NCBI RefSeq assembly: GCF_014206975.1
Contig: NZ_JACHOU010000001.1
Location: 434,001-498,000 of the forward strand
Direction: 5' to 3'
Source: Aminobacter aganoensis
GTDB lineage: Bacteria > Pseudomonadota > Alphaproteobacteria > Rhizobiales > Rhizobiaceae
Length of the DNA: 64,000 nucleotides
The position numbers were made by a program, and so were the translations under genes. Of the stretch, positions 8,757 to 19,873 are shown one piece after another. The first letter of the stretch is position 1. The number at the start of each line of letters is the position of its first letter. The notes below the pieces were generated by a model. It did no database searches, was not told the DNA's origin, and was given only the letters and a program-made list of their open reading frames with translations.

Positions 8757-9761
8757 CTACCAGCTCGACACGACCGCCAGCCAGGGACTTATCTGGTGCA
8801 CGTAGGCGCCATGTGCGACGGCGACGGCCGTGAGTGCGCCTATCGGTTCATTGAGGTTGTAGACACCGGTTACCCGTTGGCCGGCAATGGCGGCATCCGC
8901 CAGGACGATCCTGCCCCGGTAATACCTGCCCAAGGCCTCCGCCACCTCTCCGACCGAGCGGTCTTTCACGACAAGCATGCCGCTGCGCCATCCACCGGCG
9001 AGATCGGGCACGTCCCTGCCGCGCTCGACCTTGCCGGCGTGGCTGACGCGAACCCAGTCGCCGGCTTCGAGCGGCGCACCCGACACTTCCGCCGCGGTGG
9101 AAGAAGCAACAGCCACGCGCCCTCGATTGACGGCGATGGCGGTACCTTCGGCCATCATCCGCACATCGAAAGCCGTGCCCAGCACCGTCGTGTCGACGTC
9201 GCCCGCGTCGACACGAAACGGCCGCGCAGCGTCCGGCTCGACTTCGAAATAGGCCTCTCCCGTCAACAGCCGGATGTTGCGGGATGCCTGGTCGAAAGCC
9301 ACCTCGATGGCACTGTCCGCCCCGAGATGGATCGTGCTGCCGTCTTCAAGCCGGATCTCGCGCGTCTGGGCAACGCCGGTCGAGTAATCGGCCTGCAGCC
9401 AGATGCGGATATCCTGTAGAAACACGGCTGCGACGCAGATCGTGGCGACAGCCAGAATCGACGCGGTGAAGTAGCCTCTGCGGCGAGTGCCGCGCGCCAT
9501 GGGGGTTTTCGATGAAGACCGGCGCATGTGATCGCGGCGGCCAGCCATTTCGCGCGCTTCATGTGCCGCGCCCAGCACTTTCCACACATGGCGCGCCTCG
9601 GCCCAGGCCTTCACATGGTCCTCGCTGCTCGCAAGCCATGCCTCGAAGGCCGTTGCCACTTCTGCATCATCGGGCTTGTCTTCAAGCGCGATCATCCAGT
9701 GAAGCGCCGCTTCGGTCGACTGCGCCGTGTCCTGTCGCGGTTTAATCAGACTGTCTCCCAA
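8757..9761 (-). CDS. FecR-family anti-sigma factor/signal transducer
   Basis: 334 residues: an N-terminal DUF4880-like cytoplasmic helix bundle (AALHWMIALEDKPDDAEVAT...FEAWLASSEDHVKAWAE), one membrane segment at about residues 97-115, and a periplasmic FecR domain (REIRLEDGSTIHLGADS, GEAYFEVEPDAARPFRVDAG, VLGTAFDVR) with a C-terminal STN-like part (EVAEALGRYYRGRIVL). It should hold the neighbouring ECF sigma factor until the receptor's STN domain signals that substrate is bound. The start at 9761 is a TTG; the exact start is uncertain. The gene is 84 bases downstream of the sigma gene and 137 bases upstream of the receptor gene. Confidence 0.92.
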   Translation of the reverse strand: MGDSLIKPRQDTAQSTEAALHWMIALEDKPDDAEVATAFEAWLASSEDHVKAWAEARHVWKVLGAAHEAREMAGRRDHMRRSSSKTPMARGTRRRGYFTASILAVATICVAAVFLQDIRIWLQADYSTGVAQTREIRLEDGSTIHLGADSAIEVAFDQASRNIRLLTGEAYFEVEPDAARPFRVDAGDVDTTVLGTAFDVRMMAEGTAIAVNRGRVAVASSTAAEVSGAPLEAGDWVRVSHAGKVERGRDVPDLAGGWRSGMLVVKDRSVGEVAEALGRYYRGRIVLADAAIAGQRVTGVYNLNEPIGALTAVAVAHGAYVHQISPWLAVVSSW

Positions 9762-9845
9762 GGAATTTCCGCCGATGATTGGCCTTCAACGAGGCCTCTA
9801 GGAATGGACGTTTGACGGGGCCGGATTTTCAACAGGCGGCAACGA

Positions 9846-10352
9846 TCAGGCTTCATCGGCTAGTCGCTTCCGGCAATGCTCGAGCCCCTGATAGACAAGC
9901 GCATGCGCAAGCCCGACCGAAATGCCGAGATGCGCTGCGATGTCCTTCAGCTTAAAGCCCTCGAACCGGTGCATTTCGAGTGCAATGCGCGTGCGCTCCG
10001 GCAGCTCCGCCATGGCTTCCATGACGACACGCAGTTCGTCGCGGTAGGCAAGCACGTCCTCCTGCGATGGCCGATCCTCCGCGACTGCCTCGACATCCGC
10101 ACTATCGGCGACATGCCTGCCCTCGACGGATCGGCGTCGTATCCAGTCGATCGCGAGATTGCGGATGATGCGGCGGAGATAGCCGACCGGCTCGTCCAGC
10201 GTGCGGCCGGCGCTAGCGGCATCAAGACGGAGAAACGCCTCCTGGACGACGTCTTCGCCGCGTGCGCGATCGCCGACGATCGCCGTTGCATAATCGACGA
10301 GTTCGACGCGGTGGGCGCGGTAGATGCTCAAGCTGTTGTCCGAATAGCCCAC
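9846..10352 (-). CDS. ECF sigma factor, FecI/HurI type
   Basis: Short sigma-70 factor with region 2 (YATAIVGDRARGEDVVQEAFLRL...VGYLRRIIRNLAIDWIRRR) and region 4 (MAELPERTRIALEMHRFEGFKLKDIAAHLGISVGLAHALVYQ as a helix-turn-helix). I chose the GTG at 10352 because GGCAGGG lies eight bases upstream and because the family normally begins close to SIYRAHR; an ATG at 10406 extends the frame by 18 residues but lacks a ribosome site. With FecR and the STN receptor it forms a cell-surface signalling trio that should switch on the receptor operon when haem or haemoglobin binds outside. Confidence 0.92.
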   Translation of the reverse strand: MGYSDNSLSIYRAHRVELVDYATAIVGDRARGEDVVQEAFLRLDAASAGRTLDEPVGYLRRIIRNLAIDWIRRRSVEGRHVADSADVEAVAEDRPSQEDVLAYRDELRVVMEAMAELPERTRIALEMHRFEGFKLKDIAAHLGISVGLAHALVYQGLEHCRKRLADEA

Positions 10353-10521
10353 TCGAATGACCCTGCCGGCAGCACATCGGTGCCGGTTTGGAATTTTCAG
10401 ATTCATGCGTGAGATGGCTTCGGGCTACTCAGCCGAGATCCATATTGGAATTGTCGGCGCGGCTCAAGTGCAGGCCTCGAGCCGCCGTTCTGCAAGCGGA
10501 ATGGTGCCTCGTGCTCCGCGC

Positions 10522-11664
10522 TCAGCGCCGCGCGATGATGCGGCCGTCGACGTCCTTGATGTCGCGCAGGCCGCAGAAGGCCATGGTGATGTCGAGTTCC
10601 TTGCGGATGATGTCGAGACAGGTGGTCACCCCCGCCTCGCCGCCGGCGCCAAGGCCGTAGAGGAACGAACGGCCGATGAACACGCCCTTGGCGCCCAGGG
10701 CCACGGCCTTGATCACGTCCTGGCCGGAGCGGATGCCGCCATCCATCAGGACCTCAATGCGGTCGCCGACGGCGTCGACGATCGCCGGCAGCGCCGAGAT
10801 CGAGGATATCGCGCCGTCGAGCTGGCGGCCGCCATGGTTGGACACGATCAGCGCGTCCGCTCCGCTCGCCGCTGCCTTCTCCGCGTCTTCGGGATCGAGA
10901 ATGCCCTTGAGGATGAGCTTGCCGCCCCATTGGTCCTTGATCCACTTGACGTCGTCCCAGCTCAGCGCCGGGTCGAACTGTTCGGCCGTCCACGACGACA
11001 GCGAGCGCAGGTCGGTGACACCCTTGGCATGGCCGGCAATGTTTCGGAACGTGCGGCGGTTGGTGCGCAGCATGTTCAGGCACCAGCGTGGCTTGGTCGC
11101 CAGGTTGATGATGTTCGGAATCGTCATGCGCGGCGGCGTCGACAGGCCGTTGACGACATCCTTGTGGCGCTGCCCGAGGATCTGCAGATCGAGCGTCAGC
11201 ACCAGCGCCGAGCATTTGGCTGCCTTGGCGCGGCGGATGAGGTTCATGACGAAGTCGCGATCCCGCATCACATAGAGCTGGAACCAGAACGGCTTGCTTG
11301 TGTTCTCGGCGACGTCCTCGATCGAGCAGATGCTCATCGTCGACAGCGTGAACGGAATGCCCGCCTTCTCGGCAGCCCGCGCGGCATGGATCTCGCCGTC
11401 GGCGTGCTGCATGCCGGTGAGCCCGGTCGGTGCGATCGCCACCGGCATCGATACCGTTTCGCCGACCATCGTCGTTTCGAGCGTGCGGTTGCGCATGTCG
11501 ACGGCGACGCGCTGGCGCAGCTTGATCGGCACGAAGTCGCTCTCGTTCTCACGATAGGTGCTTTCGGTCCAGGCGCCGGAATCGCAATAGTCGTAGAACA
11601 TGCGGGGCACGCGGCGCTTGGCGATTGCGCGAAGATCGGCGATCGAAGTTATCGGACGCGCCAT
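10522..11664 (-). CDS. lldD: FMN-dependent alpha-hydroxy-acid (L-lactate) dehydrogenase
   Basis: Quinone-linked oxidation of L-lactate or a related 2-hydroxy acid to the 2-keto acid, probably at the inner face of the membrane. Visible signatures are YDYCDSGAWTE, the FMN strand MPVAIAPTGLTGM, and the active-site block LIVSNHGGRQLDGA with the catalytic His followed by MDGGIRSGQDVIKA and GRSFLYGLGAGGE. Start: ATG at 11664 beginning MARPITSIADLRAIA, with GGAG upstream; the open frame runs 29 residues further but those residues match nothing in the family. About 380 residues, normal for LldD. The true 2-hydroxy-acid substrate cannot be settled from sequence. Confidence 0.93.
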   Translation of the reverse strand: MARPITSIADLRAIAKRRVPRMFYDYCDSGAWTESTYRENESDFVPIKLRQRVAVDMRNRTLETTMVGETVSMPVAIAPTGLTGMQHADGEIHAARAAEKAGIPFTLSTMSICSIEDVAENTSKPFWFQLYVMRDRDFVMNLIRRAKAAKCSALVLTLDLQILGQRHKDVVNGLSTPPRMTIPNIINLATKPRWCLNMLRTNRRTFRNIAGHAKGVTDLRSLSSWTAEQFDPALSWDDVKWIKDQWGGKLILKGILDPEDAEKAAASGADALIVSNHGGRQLDGAISSISALPAIVDAVGDRIEVLMDGGIRSGQDVIKAVALGAKGVFIGRSFLYGLGAGGEAGVTTCLDIIRKELDITMAFCGLRDIKDVDGRIIARR

Positions 11665-11782
11665 TCCACTATGCTCCAGGATGCTGATGAGTTGCGACAG
11701 GCCGCGGCATGTAAGCCGCCTTCGCGACCGATGCCAAGGGCCGACCGGCAAGATGTTCGTCCGGATGTCGCAGACTTTCGTT

Positions 11783-12136
11783 CTATGCCGCGTGATCGAG
11801 GATATTGATGATGTTGCCGAGCGGGTCGCGGACGAAAAATCGCCTCACGCCCCAGGGCTCGTCGGCAAGATCGTAGACGATCTCATGCCCCGCAGCCTTC
11901 ACCCGTCGATAGAGCTCGTCGACATCGTCGACCTCGATCGAAAGCACCGGCACCGGCGCGCCCGACCTCGCTGGCAACGCCGAGTTGCGGCATCATCGTA
12001 CCACCGGTACCGAAGGTCAGGATCCAGCCGTGATCCATAAGGACATCGAGCCCGAGCAATTCGCCGTAGAACGTCTGTGCCGCCCTCGGGTCGGCTGCGT
12101 GGAGATTGGCGACGATGCGACGAACGGTTATGGCAT
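11783..12136 (-). pseudogene. VOC (glyoxalase-fold) protein, frame-disrupted
   Basis: One VOC domain is split across two frames. The N-terminal part reads VRRIVANLHAADPRAAQTFY...GLDVLMDHGWILTFGTGG and runs to MPQLGVASE. The rest, SGAPVPVLSIEVDDVDELYR...WGVRRFFVRDPLGNIINILDH, is in another frame, with the switch at about 11964-11970. The only well-placed start is an ATG at 12136 behind AGAAAGGG, but it reads ATG-CCA-TAA; losing one base there (ATG-GCC-ATA) would restore MAITVRR. The upstream GTG-started extension is excluded because it runs through the terminator at 12156-12175. It is either a decaying gene or carries sequence errors. Confidence 0.75.
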
Positions 12137-12155
12137 GAGCCCTTTCTGAAATCAA

Positions 12156-12175
12156 AAGGGGCCCGATGGCCCCTT
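12156..12175 (-). terminator. Rho-independent terminator of the cox operon
   Basis: Perfect 8-bp stem AAGGGGCC/GGCCCCTT around a 4-base loop; on the minus strand it is followed by TTGATTT. It lies just after the coxM stop codon. Confidence 0.8.
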
Positions 12176-12199
12176 CTGGCACTTCGTGATTGTTCGCAA

Positions 12200-12997
12200 T
12201 CAGGCGTTGGCCGCCATGACCGCGCGCTTGGCCATCACCACCACCAGGTTGGCGCGGTATTCGGGCGAAGCGTGCATATCGGCCATCAGGTTCTTCGACG
12301 GCACCGAAACGCCCTCGAGTGCCGACGCCTCGAACTTCTTGGCCAGCGCCGCCTCGATCTCCCTGGAGCGGAACACGCCGTCGTCGCCTGCCCCGGTCAC
12401 TGCGGCCCGCACGCCTTCCTTGCCCTTGGTCACGAAGACGCCGGTCATGGCGTAGCGCGACGCGGGGTTGGGGAATTTCGCGTATCCGGCCTTGGCAGGT
12501 GCGGTGAAGGTGATGGCGGTGACGACCTCGTCGTCCTTGAGCGCGGTTTCGAACAGGCCCTTGAAGAACTTGTCGGCCGCGATCTGCCGCTTGTTGGTGA
12601 CCACCGTCGCCCCCAGCGCCAGCAGCGCCGAGGGATAATCGGCGGCCGGATCGTTGTTGGCGACGGAGCCGCCGATCGTGCCGCGGTGCCTGACCGCCGG
12701 GTCGCCGATATGGCTGGCGAGAGCGGACAACGCCGGGCAGACCTTCTTCAGTTTCTCGTCCTTGGCAACGTCGAAATGCGTCGTTGCCGCACCGATGGTA
12801 ACAGTCTTGCCCGATACCTTGATGCCCTTGAGGTCGGCAATATGGTTCAGGTCGACCAGGTCCGACGGTGCCGCGAGCCGGGTCTTCATCGCCGGGATCA
12901 GCGTCATGCCGCCAGAAAGGTACTTGGCGTCACCGGTCTTGATCTTCTTGACGGCATCCGCGACCGAGGTGGCGCGATGATAGTTGACGGAATACAT
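12200..12997 (-). CDS. coxM: FAD-binding medium subunit of a xanthine-oxidase-family dehydrogenase (CoxM-like)
   Basis: Medium subunit that passes electrons from the 2Fe-2S subunit to FAD. It starts MYSVNYHRATSVADAV at an ATG (12997) with GGGAGAAAG upstream; earlier in-frame residues come from the repeat-rich spacer. Two FAD-binding motifs of the CoxM/XdhB family are clear: AKYLSGGMTLIPAMK and TIGGSVANNDPAADYPSALLAL (written here as overlapping pieces). The C-terminal CO_deh_flav_C domain covers roughly residues 165-265. It is the last gene of the coxS-coxL-coxM operon and is followed by a terminator. Substrate is undetermined; see coxL. Confidence 0.9.
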   Translation of the reverse strand: MYSVNYHRATSVADAVKKIKTGDAKYLSGGMTLIPAMKTRLAAPSDLVDLNHIADLKGIKVSGKTVTIGAATTHFDVAKDEKLKKVCPALSALASHIGDPAVRHRGTIGGSVANNDPAADYPSALLALGATVVTNKRQIAADKFFKGLFETALKDDEVVTAITFTAPAKAGYAKFPNPASRYAMTGVFVTKGKEGVRAAVTGAGDDGVFRSREIEAALAKKFEASALEGVSVPSKNLMADMHASPEYRANLVVVMAKRAVMAANA

Positions 12998-13032
12998 GTG
13001 TCTTTCTCCCTTGGGGGAAAGAGCGAACAGGG

Positions 13033-13105
13033 CATAGCGAATAGCGAGCAGTTCGCATCCGCTTTCTACTTCCCTATTCACTACTCCCTATTCCCTATTC
13101 GCTTC
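13033..13105. repeat. Heptamer-repeat hairpin in the coxL-coxM spacer
   Basis: One arm holds ATAGCGAATAGCGAG; the opposite arm holds CTATTCACTACTCCC and then CTATTCCCTATTCGC. The units are variants of a 7-base TATTCGC/TACTCCC word and the two arms are largely complementary, so the transcript could fold into a long imperfect hairpin. The same word family recurs in the coxS-coxL spacer. Confidence 0.75.
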
Positions 13106-13107
13106 TC

Positions 13108-15459
<2,352 letters not shown>

Positions 15460-15483
15460 TTCAATTCCTCCCGAACCTGAAAA

Positions 15484-15570
15484 AGCGAATAGCGAATAGT
15501 GAGTAGCGAATGGTGGGAAGTGGTGACGGCAGCGGTGGGGCAAAACCCCTACTCGCTACTCGCTACTCCC
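15484..15570. repeat. Heptamer-repeat hairpin in the coxS-coxL spacer
   Basis: Left arm AGCGAATAGCGAATAGTGAG continuing into TAGCGAA; right arm CTACTCGCTACTCGCTACTC. The arms are near-complementary 7-base repeats about 40 bases apart and could form a strong stem in the mRNA. The same word family as at 13033-13105. Confidence 0.75.
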
Positions 15571-15585
15571 TAGTCCCTCATCTTC

Positions 15586-16086
<501 letters not shown>

Positions 16087-16361
16087 GAAACCTCCCACTG
16101 TTGCCGCGACCGGCCAGGCAGACCCCGCACCCGTCAGGTGGCCAAATCCTATCCCCGCAAATTAAGGCTGCAAGCGGCTTTTTGGGTCCAGACACGCATT
16201 GCGTGCATGCCAGCGAAGAAAATGCGGCAGGTTTTGCTGCCGGCACCACTTGCGACGATTTGGCCGGGCCAGCAACGGCAGACACCACGGATGTCGATTG
16301 GAAGTGGAATGCGCGGTCGGATCATGCCAAAAGCCTGCATCACATCGATGGGAGGCTGACC

Positions 16362-17057
<696 letters not shown>

Positions 17058-17065
17058 CCAGCAGT

Positions 17066-17545
17066 TCAGGCCGTCGCCTTCTTGCGCCGCTCATAGAGCA
17101 TGATCAGCGTCTCGGCGACGAGCGCCGGCTTGGCCTCGCCCTCGATGGTGTTTTCACCCTTGATCAGATATTGCCCCGGCCCCTTGTCTTCCATCGATAT
17201 CAGCACCGAGCGCATGCGCACCCGCGAGCCGACCTTTACCGGTGCCACGAAGCGCACCTTGTCGAGGCCATAGTTGAAGGCAGCCTGGGTATGGGCGGGA
17301 ATGACGCCCATGTCCTGGATGAACGCCCCGATCATCGACAGCGTCAGGAAGCCATGGGCGATTGTCGTGCGAAACGGGCTCTGGCGGCGCGCGCGCTCGG
17401 GGTCGACATGGATCCACTGGCGGTCGCCGGTGGATTCGGCAAAGCCGTCGATGCGGCCCTGGTCGACGACCAGCCAGTCGGAAACGCCGAGTTCCTGCCC
17501 GATCTTCGCGCGCAGTTCCTCATAGGTTTCGATGGGTTTCGACAC
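17066..17545 (-). CDS. MaoC-like hotdog dehydratase (NodN-type)
   Basis: 159-residue single hotdog domain. The active-site region reads DGFAESTGDRQWIHVDPERA followed by IAHGFLTLSMIG, which matches MaoC-type enoyl hydratases and the rhizobial NodN subgroup (Asp and His of the hydratase motif present). A possible role is hydration of an enoyl-thioester, but the substrate is unknown. It stands alone between convergent FAH-family and upstream HerA-like genes; there are no nodulation genes nearby, so the NodN likeness should not be read as a symbiosis function. Confidence 0.87.
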   Translation of the reverse strand: MSKPIETYEELRAKIGQELGVSDWLVVDQGRIDGFAESTGDRQWIHVDPERARRQSPFRTTIAHGFLTLSMIGAFIQDMGVIPAHTQAAFNYGLDKVRFVAPVKVGSRVRMRSVLISMEDKGPGQYLIKGENTIEGEAKPALVAETLIMLYERRKKATA

Positions 17546-17631
17546 GCTTCCTCCCCCGTGTCCGGCAACACCTGGCCTGTGGGGACCATGAACGGAGAGC
17601 CCTTGTCAACCTTTGGCAGGCCCCGCCGAGG

Positions 17632-19140
17632 CTATTCGGCCGCCTCGCGTTCGGCGACGTCGTCGGTCCTCTCAGGGTCGCCCAGGGCAGTTTCGCAGCC
17701 GAGTTCGGGAAAAGCCACCGAGCGCTTGCCGTGGAAGTCGGTGCGCACGACAACCAGCCCCTGCTCCTCGAAATAGGTGAGCAGACGCCGCGCCCGGCGG
17801 GCCGAATGGCTGCCATAGGCGTGCGCGACGGCTGCGTCAGACGGGCAAGGCGCACCCTTCACCGCCGCCTGGGCTACGATAAGGAAAACCGCTTGCAGGT
17901 CTTCGGGCAAAGCGGCGGACATGCCGAGCGCCTGCTGCCAGGTGTCGCTCGATGCCGTCTCGTCGTCGATGCCCGACCGTGCCACCGCGTAGCGGCGGCG
18001 GAAGACCGACAATGCAGGCGCTTCGCCCTGCACGCGCTTGATGCGGCAGCGGACCAAAAAGTCCTGGTAGAGCACGGCGTCGGTGCGGAACGCAGCATCC
18101 GGGTCCTCGACCATCTCGCGCACGATGGTGTCGATCAGCGCCTCGCGCTCGGCTTCGTCGAACAGGGGGAAAATCGGCTCGGCCACCGGCGCCGATGCCT
18201 CGGCGCGCACCTGCGAAAGCTGGGCAATGATGTCGGCCGTCGGCGTCGGTGTGGGCGGCGGCGGACGCCGCACCGGGTGACGCGCTTCCAGCGGAGCGGG
18301 TGCGAAAATCAGCTCGCGCGTGTCGTCGCTGGCATCGGGCAGCGGCATCAGCTTGGGGCTGACCGAACGTGCCGACGTTTCGACGGGACCGATGGCGACA
18401 GGAAGGGGCCGGCGCGACATCGCCGGTCCGAGAGCCACGAAATTGCCGCGCGCCAGGTCGCGGAACATCTCCGCCTGCCGACGCTCCATGCCGAGCAGGT
18501 CGGCGGCGCGGGCCATGTCGATGTCGAGGAAGGTGCGGCCCATCAGGAAATTGGACGCTTCGGCGGCAACGTTCTTGGCGAGTTTTGCCAGGCGCTGCGT
18601 GGCGATGACACCGGCCAGTCCGCGCTTGCGGCCGCGGCACATCAGGTTGGTCATGGCACCCAGCGAGATCTTGCGCGCCTCGTCGGACACCTCGCCGGCC
18701 ACCGCCGGCGCGAACAGCTGCGCCTCGTCGACGACCACGAGCACGGGATACCAGAAGTCACGCTCGGCATCGAACATGCCGTTGAGGAACGCGGCCGCGC
18801 CGCGCATCTGCTGCTCGACATCGAGGCCTTCGAGGTTGAGCACGACGGAAACGCGATGCTGGCGGATACGGCCGGCGATGCGGGTGAGTTCTGCCTCGGT
18901 GCGCTGGGCGTCGACGACGACATGGCCGAAGCGATCGGCAAGGGTGACGAAATCGCCTTCGGGATCGATGACGCACTGCTGCACCCAGGGCGCGCTCTGC
19001 TCGAGCAGGCGGCGCAGGAGATGCGACTTCCCCGAGCCCGAATTGCCTTGGACCAGCAATCGGGTCGCCAGCAACTCTTCGAGATCAAGCTGAGCCTTCG
19101 TCCCGCCGGACGCCGCCCCCATCTCGATGCCTACCTTCAT
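17632..19140 (-). CDS. HerA/DUF87-like ATP-binding protein
   Basis: 502 residues. Residues 1-270 form a P-loop ATPase of the HerA/FtsK-like type: Walker A QGNSGSGKSHLL, Walker B VLVVVDEAQLF, a sensor-like GVIATQRLAKLAK. An unusual linker of prolines (PPPPTPTPTAD) precedes a C-terminal half of about 200 residues that looks like a winged-helix or adaptor region. There is no adjacent nurA nuclease, so an end-resection role as in archaea is not supported. Members in rhizobia are commonly annotated only as ATP-binding proteins. Function unknown. Confidence 0.82.
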   Translation of the reverse strand: MKVGIEMGAASGGTKAQLDLEELLATRLLVQGNSGSGKSHLLRRLLEQSAPWVQQCVIDPEGDFVTLADRFGHVVVDAQRTEAELTRIAGRIRQHRVSVVLNLEGLDVEQQMRGAAAFLNGMFDAERDFWYPVLVVVDEAQLFAPAVAGEVSDEARKISLGAMTNLMCRGRKRGLAGVIATQRLAKLAKNVAAEASNFLMGRTFLDIDMARAADLLGMERRQAEMFRDLARGNFVALGPAMSRRPLPVAIGPVETSARSVSPKLMPLPDASDDTRELIFAPAPLEARHPVRRPPPPTPTPTADIIAQLSQVRAEASAPVAEPIFPLFDEAEREALIDTIVREMVEDPDAAFRTDAVLYQDFLVRCRIKRVQGEAPALSVFRRRYAVARSGIDDETASSDTWQQALGMSAALPEDLQAVFLIVAQAAVKGAPCPSDAAVAHAYGSHSARRARRLLTYFEEQGLVVVRTDFHGKRSVAFPELGCETALGDPERTDDVAEREAAE

Positions 19141-19216
19141 CCTTTTCCCCGGTCGAATCCTGCCGCGTAAGCCCGCGAATCAAACCCGATTCCCGGCAGG
19201 CACAACACGCAGATTC

Positions 19217-19234
19217 AATGCGTTAAGACGCATT
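19217..19234. repeat. Short inverted repeat upstream of the HerA-like gene
   Basis: AATGCGTTAAGACGCATT is a perfect 7-bp palindrome around TAAG, about 80 bases upstream of the HerA-like start. It could be an operator or part of a weak hairpin; no T-run follows on either strand. The rest of the 19141-19371 spacer shows nothing further. Confidence 0.4.
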
Positions 19235-19371
19235 TGTGCATCCGGACGGACGCACTGCGTTCCAATGGTGATCTGCCTTCCTTAGCACCCGAGGGCCGGC
19301 ATTGCGCGGCCCGTCTTGCGAAACCCACAACAGAGGTGGGCCGCACGCGCGCCGGATCCGGCCTGGAAAAG

Positions 19372-19803
19372 CTACTTCTTCTTGTCGTAGCTGTCGCGGA
19401 CCTCCTGCATCGACTCGCGAATGCGCTCGCGCAGGATCTCGACCGATTCCGAACCCGACTTGCGCACGATGTCGGCAACCTCGCCGGCATTCTTGAGCGC
19501 GGCCTCGAATGATCGCCTGGCGAAATCGGCCTGCTTGCCGAGCATTTCCTGCGGATTGCCCGGCGCCCGCAATCCTTGGGCGGCCTCGGTCACCTCCTGC
19601 AATGCGCTCTGGATCATCTCGCGCTGCTTGGCGATCAGCGACGAAGCCCCCGAAGCACCTGCCTTCACCGATTTTTCCAGCGCCTCGAGATTCTTGCGGT
19701 GATGGCTGACGATGTCGTCGACATCGACCGCGGGCATTTTCAGATCGCGGCCGAACTTCGAAAACATGTCCATGAAGGATTCAGGTTCCGGCTTCTTGGC
19801 CAT
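19372..19803 (-). CDS. Phasin-family-like small helical protein
   Basis: 143 residues, almost wholly helical and charged: FMDMFSKFGRDLKMPAVDVD, HRKNLEALEKSVKAGASGAS, and a C-terminal IVRKSGSESVEILRERIRES. This layout is that of the phasin family (granule-associated proteins that coat polyhydroxyalkanoate inclusions). Start: ATG at 19803 with GGGAGC six bases upstream; the frame continues 40 residues further into the DUF445 gene and is not used. No PHA synthase gene is in the window, so the granule role is inference. Confidence 0.8.
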   Translation of the reverse strand: MAKKPEPESFMDMFSKFGRDLKMPAVDVDDIVSHHRKNLEALEKSVKAGASGASSLIAKQREMIQSALQEVTEAAQGLRAPGNPQEMLGKQADFARRSFEAALKNAGEVADIVRKSGSESVEILRERIRESMQEVRDSYDKKK

Positions 19804-19873
19804 GGCTCGCTCCCATTTGGCTCCGGACCGTCCCGGAGGTCGCAAGGCCAGAATAGACAAGCCGCGGGCTTGG

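Noticed and set aside
17066-17545. NodN symbiosis role for the MaoC-like gene
   Set aside because: Only fold-level likeness; no nod box or nodulation genes are in the window.
17362-19170. 602-codon plus-strand frame opposite the HerA-like gene
   Set aside because: Antisense to a P-loop ATPase with Walker A and B motifs; no domain of its own.
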